Below are positions 56,586 through 64,000 of a stretch of 64,000 nt of DNA, piece after piece. Every line of letters starts with the position of its first letter. Within the stretch, counting starts at the first letter, position 1. Both the position numbers and the translations under genes were made by a program. The notes under the pieces are model-generated. The model was given only the letters and a program-made list of their open reading frames with translations. It searched no databases and had not been told where the DNA came from. This DNA comes from G020344215 sp039586575 (GTDB taxonomy: Bacteria > Gemmatimonadota > Gemmatimonadetes > Palauibacterales > KS3-K002): contig JBDHKD010000014.1 of the NCBI GenBank assembly GCA_039586575.1, positions 10,008 to 74,007 on the forward strand, written 5' to 3'.

Positions 56586-58523
56586 CTACTTCTCCTTGTC
56601 CTCGTCGACGATCTCGTAGTCCGCCTCGACAACCTCCGGCTCACCCTCCGCCGTAGCCCCTTCGCCCGCACCCTCGGCCGTGCCGGTCGCTTCGGCGCCG
56701 GCGGCAGCCGCTTGCGACTCGTACAGCTTCTGACCGGCCGCCGAAAAGGCCTGCATGAGCTCGTCGTGTGCCCGATTGAGGCCCGGCTGCTCCTGGCTCT
56801 CCTTGAGCGCCTTCTTGGCACCCTCCAGCGCCTCATCGAGACGCTGCTTCGTCGCCTCATCCAGCTTATCCACCCATTCGGCGCTGTCCTTCTCCACGCG
56901 GTAGATCAGCGTGTCGAGCTTGTTGCGTAGCTCGATGAGCTCGCGCTGGGTCTCGTCCTCCTTGGCGTGCTCGTCCGCATCCTTGACCATCCGTTCGATC
57001 TCGGTGTCGCTCAGCCCGGATGTCGCTTCGATGCGGATCGACTGCTCTTTGCCCGTGGCTCGGTCCTTCGCCGCGACGTGCAGGATGCCATTGGCGTCGA
57101 TGTCGAAGGTGACCTCGATCTGCGGCATACCGCGCGGCGCTGGCGGGATGCCAGTCAGCTGGAAGCGCCCGATCGTCTTGTTCTGGATCGCCATCGGACG
57201 TTCGCCCTGCAAGACGTGGATGTCCACGGTCGTCTGGTTGTCCTCGGCCGTGGAAAAAACCTCCGCCTTCTTCGTCGGGATCGTCGTGTTCCGTGGGATC
57301 AGCACGGTCATCACGCCGCCCAACGTCTCGATGCCCAGCGACAGCGGCTCGACGTCGAGTAGCAGCACTTCGCTGACCTCGCCGGCCAGCACGCCCGCCT
57401 GGATCGCCGCGCCGACTCCCACCACCTCGTCCGGGTTGACTCCCTTGTGCGGGTCCTTGCCGAAGAACTCGCGGACGATCGCCTGGACCTTGGGAATCCG
57501 CGTCGAGCCGCCTACGAGAATCACCTCATCGATGTTCTCGGGCTTGAGCTTCGCGTCGTCCAGCGCCTTCTGCATCGGCGGGATCGTCTTCTGGATCAGA
57601 TCGTCGACCAACTGCTCGAGCTTGGCGCGCGTCAGCTTCATGTTCAGGTGCTTGGGACCCGACTGATCCGCCGTCACGAACGGCAGGTTGATGTCGGTCT
57701 CCATGGTCGTCGAAAGCTCGCACTTCGCCTTCTCCGCCGCCTCCTTCAGCCGCTGCAACGCCATCGGGTCCTTCGACAGGTCGATCCCCTGGTCCTTCTT
57801 GAATTCGTCAACCAGCCAGTTGATGATCCGCTCGTCGAAATCATCGCCTCCCAGGTGCGTATCACCGTTCGTCGACTTGACCTCGAACACGCCCTCGCCG
57901 AGCTCCAGGATCGTGATGTCGTATGTGCCACCGCCCAGGTCGAACACCGCGATCGTCTCATCCTTCTTCTTCTCGAGGCCGTAGGCCAACGCCGCCGCCG
58001 TCGGCTCGTTCAGTATCCGCAGGACCTCGAGCCCCGCGATCTTTCCGGCGTCCTTCGTCGCCTGGCGCTGCGAGTCGTTGAAGTAGGCCGGTGTCGTCAC
58101 CACCGCCTTCGTCACCGGCTGGCCCAGATAGTCCTCCGCCGTCTGCTTGAGCTTCTGCAACACCATCGCCGAGATCTCCGGCGGCGAGTACTTCGTCCCG
58201 TCGATTACGACGAAGGGGCGGTTCTTCGAGTCGCACTCCACTTGGTACGGGTAGCGATTGATCTCGGTCTTCAGCTCATCGCACGTGCAACCCATGAACC
58301 GCTTGATCGAATACACGGTCCGCACCGGGTTCGTAATCGCCTGGCGCTTCGCCACCTGGCCCACCAGCCGCTCGTCATCCTTAGTGAAGCCTACCACCGA
58401 CGGCGTGGTGCGCGAACCCTCCTGATTCGGGATCACCACCGGGTCGCCGCCCTCCATCACCGCCACGACGGAGTTCGTCGTGCCTAGGTCGATTCCGATG
58501 ACTTTACCGCCACTCTTGGCCAT
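56586..58523 (-). CDS. dnaK: Hsp70 chaperone DnaK
   Basis: A 645-residue chaperone. VIGIDLGTTNSVVAVMEGG (phosphate 1), VFDLGGGTYDITILELGEG (phosphate 2) and ILVGGSTRIPKVQAI (adenosine) are in the ATPase domain; the substrate-binding domain has the LLLDVEPLSLGIETLGGV segment, and the tail ends in acidic residues EADYEIVDEDKEK. The ATG is set by MAKSGGKVIGI; upstream in-frame sequence is a GC-rich shadow. The gene lacks dnaJ or grpE beside it. Its sigma-54 promoter is unusual (58629-58644). Confidence 0.97.
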   Translation of the reverse strand: MAKSGGKVIGIDLGTTNSVVAVMEGGDPVVIPNQEGSRTTPSVVGFTKDDERLVGQVAKRQAITNPVRTVYSIKRFMGCTCDELKTEINRYPYQVECDSKNRPFVVIDGTKYSPPEISAMVLQKLKQTAEDYLGQPVTKAVVTTPAYFNDSQRQATKDAGKIAGLEVLRILNEPTAAALAYGLEKKKDETIAVFDLGGGTYDITILELGEGVFEVKSTNGDTHLGGDDFDERIINWLVDEFKKDQGIDLSKDPMALQRLKEAAEKAKCELSTTMETDINLPFVTADQSGPKHLNMKLTRAKLEQLVDDLIQKTIPPMQKALDDAKLKPENIDEVILVGGSTRIPKVQAIVREFFGKDPHKGVNPDEVVGVGAAIQAGVLAGEVSEVLLLDVEPLSLGIETLGGVMTVLIPRNTTIPTKKAEVFSTAEDNQTTVDIHVLQGERPMAIQNKTIGRFQLTGIPPAPRGMPQIEVTFDIDANGILHVAAKDRATGKEQSIRIEATSGLSDTEIERMVKDADEHAKEDETQRELIELRNKLDTLIYRVEKDSAEWVDKLDEATKQRLDEALEGAKKALKESQEQPGLNRAHDELMQAFSAAGQKLYESQAAAAGAEATGTAEGAGEGATAEGEPEVVEADYEIVDEDKEK

Positions 58524-58628
58524 GTCTGCTCTCGATCGTTGGTGTTGCAAGAGACGCCACCCACGGCAGCCCGGTCCGGCTGGACGCGGCCGCGGGTCGG
58601 CGCGAGTCCATTGACTGGGGCTCGGATG

Positions 58629-58644
58629 TGCAACCACCGTGCCA
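58629..58644 (-). promoter_or_regulatory. Full-consensus sigma-54 promoter of dnaK
   Basis: On the minus strand TGGCACGGTGGTTGCA matches the -24/-12 consensus TGGCACG-N4-TTGCA at every fixed position. Start of transcription would be near 58617, giving a leader of about 95 bases. A match of this quality is unlikely by chance in 64 kb, and it sits correctly before dnaK. Confidence 0.8.
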
Positions 58645-58746
58645 GCCGCCGGGGCAATAACGGCTCAGAATTACCGACAATCTGGCGTGCTGGGGCCCGG
58701 CCATGCCAAAGCGGCAGGACTCGGCGCCGCCTCCGTCTTGGTTGAC

Positions 58747-58764
58747 GGCCCTGGCGCCGGGGCC
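58747..58764. promoter_or_regulatory. Near-perfect palindrome upstream of dnaK and the rhomboid gene
   Basis: GGCCCTGGCGCCGGGGCC is self-complementary except at one base pair. It is centred about 115 bases upstream of the dnaK -24/-12 element, a usual distance for a sigma-54 activator site, and just before the rhomboid start. GC richness lowers its weight. Confidence 0.35.
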
Positions 58765-58779
58765 TACGTTGCCGGCGCT

Positions 58780-59514
58780 ATGTTCCCCTACAAGGACGAC
58801 AATCCTACCGAGTTGACCCCGTTTTTCACCGTTGGCCTGATCATCGCCAACGTGGCGGTCTGGGTCCTCGTTCAGGGGATGGGAGCCAACCTGCGGTCTT
58901 CGGCTTGCGCCTACGGACTCATCCCGGTCGAGCTGACGGGGCGGGCGATCGTCGGGCCGTATGGCTGCGAGCTGGGCGGTCTCACCTGGGCCACGACCTT
59001 CACCTCGATGTTCATGCACGGCAGCTGGCTGCACCTGGTGGCCAACATGATGTTCCTGTGGGTCTTCGGGAATAACATCGAGGACTCGATGGGGCACATT
59101 CGCTTCTTGGTGTTCTATGTGCTGTGTGGTCTGGCCGCGGCGGCTGCGCACGTCGGGCTGAACCCCGACTCGGGCGTTCCCACAGTGGGCGCCTCGGGAG
59201 CGATTAGCGGCATTCTGGGGGCGTACATCCTGCTCTATCCCCAAGTCCGTGTGCACGTCTTCTTCCCGCCGCTCTGGATCCTTCCCATGCGGGCCTACGT
59301 GGTGCTCGGCTACTGGATCGTGATTCAGGTCCTGATGGGAATCGCCGAGCGCGGCCAGCGCGGTGGCGGCGTAGCGGTCTGGGCGCATGTGGGTGGCTTC
59401 GTCGCCGGGCTGATCCTGGTCAAGTTGTTCGAGCGGCCGCAGCTGGTCGGTGCCAAGCGCAAGGGCATCCGGCTAGACCGGCGGGAGATTCGCCGCGAGC
59501 ACTACTGGTGGTGA
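58780..59514 (+). CDS. Rhomboid-family intramembrane serine protease
   Basis: A 244-residue membrane protein with about six helices. HGSWLHLVANMMFLWVFG after the second segment, GASGAISGILGAY with the catalytic Ser, and AVWAHVGGFVAGLI with the catalytic His are the family motifs. An extended cytoplasmic C-terminus is basic. The ATG at 58780 is set by MFPYKDDNPTELTP; the frame continues upstream without domain content. It is transcribed away from dnaK. Substrates cannot be told. Confidence 0.88.
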   Translation: MFPYKDDNPTELTPFFTVGLIIANVAVWVLVQGMGANLRSSACAYGLIPVELTGRAIVGPYGCELGGLTWATTFTSMFMHGSWLHLVANMMFLWVFGNNIEDSMGHIRFLVFYVLCGLAAAAAHVGLNPDSGVPTVGASGAISGILGAYILLYPQVRVHVFFPPLWILPMRAYVVLGYWIVIQVLMGIAERGQRGGGVAVWAHVGGFVAGLILVKLFERPQLVGAKRKGIRLDRREIRREHYWW

Positions 59515-59545
59515 TTCCCAAGGTGCGAGCACCGACGGCGATATT

Positions 59546-60343
59546 CTAGCTCCCGACAGCGACCCAGTGATTGAGCGGCCCGTGCCCCGCACCGAGGCCC
59601 GGGGCGGCCGCGATCGCGCGCTGAGTGAACTCCCGAGCCGCTTGGACCGCGTCGGCCGGTGGCCTTCCCAGTGCGAGCCCGGCGCAGATCGCCGCCGACA
59701 ACGTGCAGCCGGTGCCGTGCGTGTGCCGCGTATCCAGGCGCTTACCCCTCCACTCGTACCAGTCGCGACCGTCGAAGTAGAGATCGACCAGCAGATCGCC
59801 GGCCAGATGGCCACCTTTGAGGAGGATCGACTTCGCGCCCCTCGCCGCCAGTATCTCGGCAGCGGTTCGCATGTCGTCCACGGTTTCCACCGGGCGGCCC
59901 GCCAGAATCGCCGCCTCCGGCAGGTTCGGCGTGACCACTTCGGCCAGCGGCAGCAGCCGTGCCGCCAGTGCGCCGATCGCGTCTTCTTGCAGCAGCGGGT
60001 CGCCGCTCTTGGCCACCATCACCGGGTCGAGGACCAGCCGTCTCAGGCCCGTCGCTTCGAGAGCCTCTGCCACGGCCTCTATTATACGTGCGTCGGCCAG
60101 CATGCCGGTCTTGACCGCGGCCGGCTTCAGGTCCTCCGCCACGGCGTGGATCTGGTCGGCGACGACCTCGGGGTCGATCTTCTGGATCGCGCGGACACCC
60201 AACGTGTTCTGCGCCGTGATCGCGGTTATGGCGGAAGTCCCGAATACGCCGAACGCGTGAAACGTCTTGAGGTCGGCTTGGATTCCGGCCCCGCCACCGC
60301 TATCGCTGCCGGCGACGGTCAGTGCGACCTGCCGAGTGGCCAT
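59546..60343 (-). CDS. thiD: Hydroxymethylpyrimidine (phosphate) kinase ThiD
   Basis: A 265-residue ribokinase-fold enzyme that phosphorylates HMP and HMP-phosphate in thiamine synthesis. AGSDSGGGAGIQADLKTF and TAITAQNTLGV at the N-terminus, VLDPVMVAKSGDPLL in the middle and HTHGTGCTLSAAICAGLALG with the catalytic Asp region are characteristic. The ATG at 60343 has GGAGGA in front. Other thiamine genes are not nearby and no TPP riboswitch appears in the 45-base gap. Confidence 0.93.
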   Translation of the reverse strand: MATRQVALTVAGSDSGGGAGIQADLKTFHAFGVFGTSAITAITAQNTLGVRAIQKIDPEVVADQIHAVAEDLKPAAVKTGMLADARIIEAVAEALEATGLRRLVLDPVMVAKSGDPLLQEDAIGALAARLLPLAEVVTPNLPEAAILAGRPVETVDDMRTAAEILAARGAKSILLKGGHLAGDLLVDLYFDGRDWYEWRGKRLDTRHTHGTGCTLSAAICAGLALGRPPADAVQAAREFTQRAIAAAPGLGAGHGPLNHWVAVGS

Positions 60344-60388
60344 GGTTCCTCCGTTTCGCAATTGCCGCGCTTTTCATATCCTCATCCC

Positions 60389-61174
60389 ATGATAACGCGC
60401 AACCAGGCCAAGCGACTACGCAAGCTGAAATCACGCCGGCACCGCGACGAAGAACTCGCCTTCCTGGTCGAAGGCGTTCGCCTCGTCGAGGAACTGCTCG
60501 CCTGCCGCTGGGATGTCGAGCTCGTGGTCAACGCGCCGAGTTTGGCGGAAACTCCACGCGGCCGCGGGCTGCTGGAGGCGCTCGAAGCTGGCGATTGGCC
60601 GCGTGCGGAGGTTTCCGAGTCGGAGTTCAAGCAGCTCGCCGACACGGAGACGCCACAGGGCGTGTTGGCCGTCGCGCGCCGCCCATTACGTTACCTGGCG
60701 GACTATCAGCCGCCGGACGATGCCGTCTTGCTCGTCTTCGATCGGGTGTCCGATCCCGGCAACCTGGGCACCCTGCTGCGCGCGGCGCAGGCTCTGGGTG
60801 TCGCGTGGGTGATCGCCCTTCCCGGCACGGTGGATCCCTTCAACCCGAAGGCGGCGCGCGCCTCGGCGGGCTCGCTGTTCCGGCTGCCGATCTCCCAGGA
60901 GCCGTGGCCCGACGTCGTGGCCTGGCTGCGCGAGCGCGACTTTGCCATCTTTGGCGCCGACCCGGGCGGTGAACCGGTGGGGCGCTCCGAGCCACCCTTC
61001 TCCCGGTTCGCTCTGGTCCTGGGAAACGAGCCCGCCGGCCTGTCGAACGAGGTGCTGCAGGGTTGTGACCGGCGGCTGGCGGTGCCGCTGCCGGGGGGAA
61101 TGGATTCGCTCAACGTGGCGATCGCTGGCGCCCTCCTGCTCGACCGGCTCATCGCCGGCCCCCCCGCCGCCTGA
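60389..61174 (+). CDS. SpoU-family rRNA/tRNA 2'-O-methyltransferase (RlmB/TrmH-like)
   Basis: A 261-residue SPOUT methyltransferase. A substrate-binding domain (1-100, KLKSRRHRDEELAFLVEG) precedes the catalytic domain with VFDRVSDPGNLGTLLRAA, ALVLGNEPAGLSNEV and VPLPGGMDSLNVAIAGALLL, the three SpoU motifs. The ATG at 60389 is set by the N-terminal RNA-binding motif; the longer frame runs antisense through thiD. The exact target nucleotide is unknown. Confidence 0.9.
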   Translation: MITRNQAKRLRKLKSRRHRDEELAFLVEGVRLVEELLACRWDVELVVNAPSLAETPRGRGLLEALEAGDWPRAEVSESEFKQLADTETPQGVLAVARRPLRYLADYQPPDDAVLLVFDRVSDPGNLGTLLRAAQALGVAWVIALPGTVDPFNPKAARASAGSLFRLPISQEPWPDVVAWLRERDFAIFGADPGGEPVGRSEPPFSRFALVLGNEPAGLSNEVLQGCDRRLAVPLPGGMDSLNVAIAGALLLDRLIAGPPAA

Positions 61175-61219
61175 TTCGCGACCGGTGAGTGGATGTCCAC
61201 TAAAACGCGAGGGCGTTGA

Positions 61220-61987
61220 ATGCCTGAGCCACTGACAGTCGCTTACGCGGCGATCATCGGGCTGTCGCTGGGATCGTTCCTGAACGTCTGTATCGTACGG
61301 CTACCGAAGGGTCAGTCGATCTTTCGCCCGCGGTCGCGCTGTGTCGCTTGCGGGCGCCAGATCAGCTGGTACGAGAATATTCCCGTGCTCGCCTGGCTGG
61401 CGCTGCGCGGGCGCTGCCGCACCTGCGGCGCGAAGATCTCGGCGTTGTACCCGGTGGTCGAGACGGCCAGCGGTTTGATCTGGGTCGGTTCGTATTTTCA
61501 CTTCGGGCTGACCTGGACCGCGCTGTCGGCGGCGATCTTCGGAACGTTGCTGTTGGGTATCGCGGCCACCGACGCTCGTGAGTACATCATCCCCGACGAG
61601 TTCAGTCTGGGTGGCCTGGTCGTCGGGCTCGCCCTCTCCTTCGCGCCGGGCGCTCCGTCGCCCCTCATGTCCTTCATCGGAGCCGCTCTCTCCTTTGCCC
61701 TCATGTACGGCGTGGCGGTGGTCGGCGAGTGGGCGTTCAAGAAGCCGGCTCTGGGGGGTGGCGACATCAAGATGATGGCGATGGTCGGCGCCTTCCTCGG
61801 CCCGCTCTACGCGCTGCTCACCATATTCGTGGGTTCGCTGGTCGGTGCGGTCATCTTCGGGCCGATCGGGCTGAAGACCGGGAAGCTCGTCCCCTTCGGG
61901 GTCTTCCTCGCACTCGGTGCTGCCATCGTCTATGTCTGGGGCGACGCCATGGTGGGCTGGTACGCAGTCAACATCCTCGGACTTTGA
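61220..61987 (+). CDS. pilD: Prepilin peptidase/N-methyltransferase PilD
   Basis: A 255-residue bifunctional aspartic peptidase that cleaves prepilin leaders and methylates the new N-terminus. It has the N-terminal methyltransferase domain with two CxxC pairs (CVACGRQ and CRTCGAK), the first catalytic Asp in ATDAREYIIPDE and the second in GGGDIKMM (GxGD). Around eight hydrophobic segments are present. It is apart from the pil cluster but should process PilA and the minor pilins of this window. Confidence 0.95.
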   Translation: MPEPLTVAYAAIIGLSLGSFLNVCIVRLPKGQSIFRPRSRCVACGRQISWYENIPVLAWLALRGRCRTCGAKISALYPVVETASGLIWVGSYFHFGLTWTALSAAIFGTLLLGIAATDAREYIIPDEFSLGGLVVGLALSFAPGAPSPLMSFIGAALSFALMYGVAVVGEWAFKKPALGGGDIKMMAMVGAFLGPLYALLTIFVGSLVGAVIFGPIGLKTGKLVPFGVFLALGAAIVYVWGDAMVGWYAVNILGL

Positions 61988-62064
61988 GGCCTCTTGGGTG
62001 GGAGTGCGGGAGCACTGGTCGAGTGGTGCGCTCGCCTGTGTCGATTCCTAACTCAATTACTCTA

Positions 62065-63330
62065 CTACTCCCTTACTGGATTACTCCCCTGGCCCCCCCC
62101 GGGTCCCCTACTGATCCGCGCCCGCAGCACCTGCGTGTCGGTCGCCGCGGTCACCTCGATGACCACTCCTTCCCGACTGATCTTCTCGCCGGGCTCCGGG
62201 ACCTGGCCGAGCACATCCAGCAGGTAGCCGTTCAGCGACCGGTGTTCCAAGAGCGGGAAGGTCGTGTTGAAGAAGTGGTTGATCTCTCGCAGGTCGGCGC
62301 TGCCATCGACGAGGATCTCGTTGCGGCTGAGCCGTACGATGGACTCCTCCGCCACGTCGCTCTCGTCGACGATCTCGCCGACCAGCTCCTCCAGAATGTC
62401 CTCGAGCGCGATCAAACCATCGACCCCGCCGTACTCGTCGATCACGATTCCCAGGTGGATCCGCCGCGTCTGGAAGTCGAGCAGCAACTTGTCGAGCGTC
62501 ACCGAGCCGGGAACGAAGAAGGGCTCCCGCGCCAGTGCTCTTATCTCGACATCGCGTTGCCCGGAGATCAACGCCTGGTAAGCGTCCCGTATGTAGAGCA
62601 CGCCGGTGATCTTGTCGATGCTCTCGCTGTACAGCGGCACCCGGCTGTAGCGCGCCGCCCGAAGCTCCGGCGCCACGTCAGCCAGCAGTCTGGTGTCCGG
62701 CCAGGCGAAGATGTCGACCCTCGGTGTCATGACATCGTAGGCAGTCGTCTGGTCCAGCAGGAAAGCCCGCTCGATTAGACGTCGTTCGTGCTCTTCGATC
62801 ACCGCCTCGTCGTTGCCCGGACTCACCAGGTCGCGGATCTCCCGGTCCGAGATCCCCGGCACGATCTCGGTGATCTCCGGTGCCAAGAACCGCATCAGCC
62901 GCTCGGCCGGCCAGGTGACCGGCAGCAGCGCCCGGAAAAGCAGCTGAACGGGACGGGCCACCCGCAGGCTGACCCGCTCTCCCGCCCGCTGTGCCAGGCT
63001 CTTGCCCGTGAATCCGGCCAGGACCACCAGGACGATCGCTGCGGCGACCGCCAGGATCCCTGCGGCCGGCGGGGCACCCGGCACGAGCCGGATGCCGCTC
63101 CAGGCGGCGAGCGCTGCCAACGCCGTGCCTGTGGCACGCAGCGTCCGTGTGGTCGCCAGCAAGCCGGCCGGCCGGGCGCGCAGCGCCGCGAGCGCCGCTG
63201 AGCCGCGTGCGCTTTGCGCCTCCAGCTCGCTGACGCGCGGCAAGAGGATGCCGAAAAGCACCACCTCGATGGCCGAGGCTACCGCGACCGTGAGCAGGGA
63301 AGCGACCAGGAGAACGGCGCTGAGCATCAT
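62065..63330 (-). CDS. CNNM/HlyC-type membrane protein with CBS domains
   Basis: A 421-residue protein. Several N-terminal hydrophobic segments (about 1-120) form the DUF21 (CNNM) domain, then a CBS pair (YDVMTPRVDIFAWP and HLGIVIDEYGGVDGLIALEDILEELVGEI) and a C-terminal transporter-associated domain ending near LRARISRG. Members handle Mg2+ or other divalent cations. An uninterrupted run of eight G bases on the coding strand (62093-62100) lies about 27 bases before the stop and is prone to slippage. Confidence 0.85.
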   Translation of the reverse strand: MMLSAVLLVASLLTVAVASAIEVVLFGILLPRVSELEAQSARGSAALAALRARPAGLLATTRTLRATGTALAALAAWSGIRLVPGAPPAAGILAVAAAIVLVVLAGFTGKSLAQRAGERVSLRVARPVQLLFRALLPVTWPAERLMRFLAPEITEIVPGISDREIRDLVSPGNDEAVIEEHERRLIERAFLLDQTTAYDVMTPRVDIFAWPDTRLLADVAPELRAARYSRVPLYSESIDKITGVLYIRDAYQALISGQRDVEIRALAREPFFVPGSVTLDKLLLDFQTRRIHLGIVIDEYGGVDGLIALEDILEELVGEIVDESDVAEESIVRLSRNEILVDGSADLREINHFFNTTFPLLEHRSLNGYLLDVLGQVPEPGEKISREGVVIEVTAATDTQVLRARISRGPGGGQGSNPVRE

Positions 63331-63419
63331 CGCAGCTTCCTCCGTCCGCGGCCCTCGTTCCTTGTCTGGATGCGCTTGCTACTGGGAGGCTCGTCGGGGT
63401 TTGCGGTCGTAGGCATCGC

Positions 63420-64000
63420 CTATGTCCACTCCTCACTCAAATCCAACAACTGCCGCAGGATGTCTTCGGCGGTCTGGCCATCCGCCTCGGCCTCGAAGTT
63501 CGTCACGACCCGGTGCCGCAGCACCGGTAGCGCCACCGCTAGGACGTCCTCGTAGTTGGGCATCGCCCGCCCGTCCAACGCCGCGCGGGCTTTTGCCGCC
63601 AACACCAGGTGCTGCGTTCCCCGCGGGCCGACTCCCCAGTTGACCCAGCGGCGAATGAACTCGGGCGCCTCGTCCGCCTCCGGTCGGCTGGCACGGCACA
63701 GCCGGACCGCCAGCCGGATCAAGCTCGGCGGCACGGGTACGCGCCGGACCAACCCCTGGAACTCGAGAAGGTCGGCTGCCGAGAGCACCGGTCCTACTTC
63801 GTCCATCCGGTCCGTCGTCGTGCGACCGGCTACCTCCTCTTCCTCGACTCGTGAGGGGTAGGTGATCCGCGCCTCGAGCATGAAGCGGTCGAGCTGCGCC
63901 TCGGGTAGCGGGTAGGTGCTCTCCTGCTCGATCGGGTTCTGTGTCGCCAGGACGAAGAAAGGTCGCTCGAGCGGATAGGTCTCGCTACCTGCGGTCACCT
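63420..64000 (-). CDS. MoxR-type AAA+ ATPase, N-terminal part cut off
   Basis: At least 193 residues of the C-terminal part are visible; the 5' end lies beyond the window. FVLATQNPIEQESTYPLPEAQLDRFML is the sensor 1/ second-region-of-homology stretch of MoxR ATPases, and the following helical lid is present. MoxR proteins act as chaperones for assembly of metal or membrane complexes, usually next to a DUF58 gene; here the downstream gene in its direction is the CNNM protein, 89 bases on. Confidence 0.85.
   Translation of the reverse strand, partial: VTAGSETYPLERPFFVLATQNPIEQESTYPLPEAQLDRFMLEARITYPSRVEEEEVAGRTTTDRMDEVGPVLSAADLLEFQGLVRRVPVPPSLIRLAVRLCRASRPEADEAPEFIRRWVNWGVGPRGTQHLVLAAKARAALDGRAMPNYEDVLAVALPVLRHRVVTNFEAEADGQTAEDILRQLLDLSEEWT

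Noticed and set aside
58524..58779. CIRCE or sigma-32-type control of dnaK
   Set aside because: No TTAGCACTC-type inverted repeat and no convincing sigma-32 boxes were seen; the sigma-54 element is far better.
62041..62100. CRISPR-like or tandem array in the TACT-rich stretch
   Set aside because: The units are irregular, shorter than 20 bases and without spacers of constant size.

Overview
The window (about 64% GC by eye) looks like a diderm, Gram-negative-type bacterium, most likely Gemmatimonadota or a close relative. The reasons are a SprA-type giant outer-membrane protein next to type IVa pilus genes, lipoprotein signals (Cys24 at 5314, Cys25 at 37737, Cys21 in the lipoprotein ending at 51369), an outer-membrane secretin, and a high-GC housekeeping block. 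The phylum call is inference. Coding density is high. No gene-free gap exceeds 300 bases; the longest are the divergent leaders at 16430-16704 and 58524-58779.

Layout. 1-7013: the end of a sprA-like gene, an M28 peptidase lipoprotein, and a ComEA-like helix-hairpin-helix protein whose second half is out of frame. 7104-11328: the pilus motor and platform genes pilB, pilT and pilC. 11502-27126: a sugar-transfer block interrupted by the two-component pair pilS/pilR. It holds one polyprenyl-phosphate glycosyltransferase (GT2) and six large GT-C-type membrane proteins, the last a TMTC-like protein with TPRs. One GT-C gene has a clear frameshift near its 3' end. 27293-32831: pilA behind a sigma-54 promoter and before a strong terminator, then a second kinase/NtrC-type pair and four minor pilins (fimT, pilV, pilW, pilX types). 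32875-37662: a near-consensus sigma-70 promoter and pilMNOPQ. 37737-40370: a large lipoprotein with a strong terminator.

40616-50716 is a co-directional housekeeping run: topA, trmFO, xerC, hslV, hslU, gcvT, mogA, then a sigma-54 activator with a degenerate receiver. 50713-58523 is on the minus strand: lipoprotein, clpX, clpP, tig, tRNA-Leu(UAG), a DegP/HtrA protease and dnaK, a protein-quality-control cluster. dnaK is preceded by a full-consensus -24/-12 sigma-54 promoter and no CIRCE element was seen. 58780-64000: rhomboid protease, thiD, an rRNA methyltransferase, the prepilin peptidase pilD, a CBS-domain transporter-like protein, and the end of a MoxR ATPase.

How it fits together. The window encodes almost a whole type IVa pilus: motors, platform, alignment complex, secretin, major and minor pilins, and prepilin peptidase. 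A sugar-lipid and glycosyl-transfer cassette sits inside the locus, which suggests that pilin or another envelope protein is glycosylated. Three sigma-54 activators and two good sigma-54 promoters (pilA, dnaK) suggest that sigma-54 links pilus expression and possibly the protein-stress response. The most unusual points are sigma-54 control of dnaK, the GT-C cassette inside the pil locus, and a palindrome shared between the pilS and pilA upstream regions.
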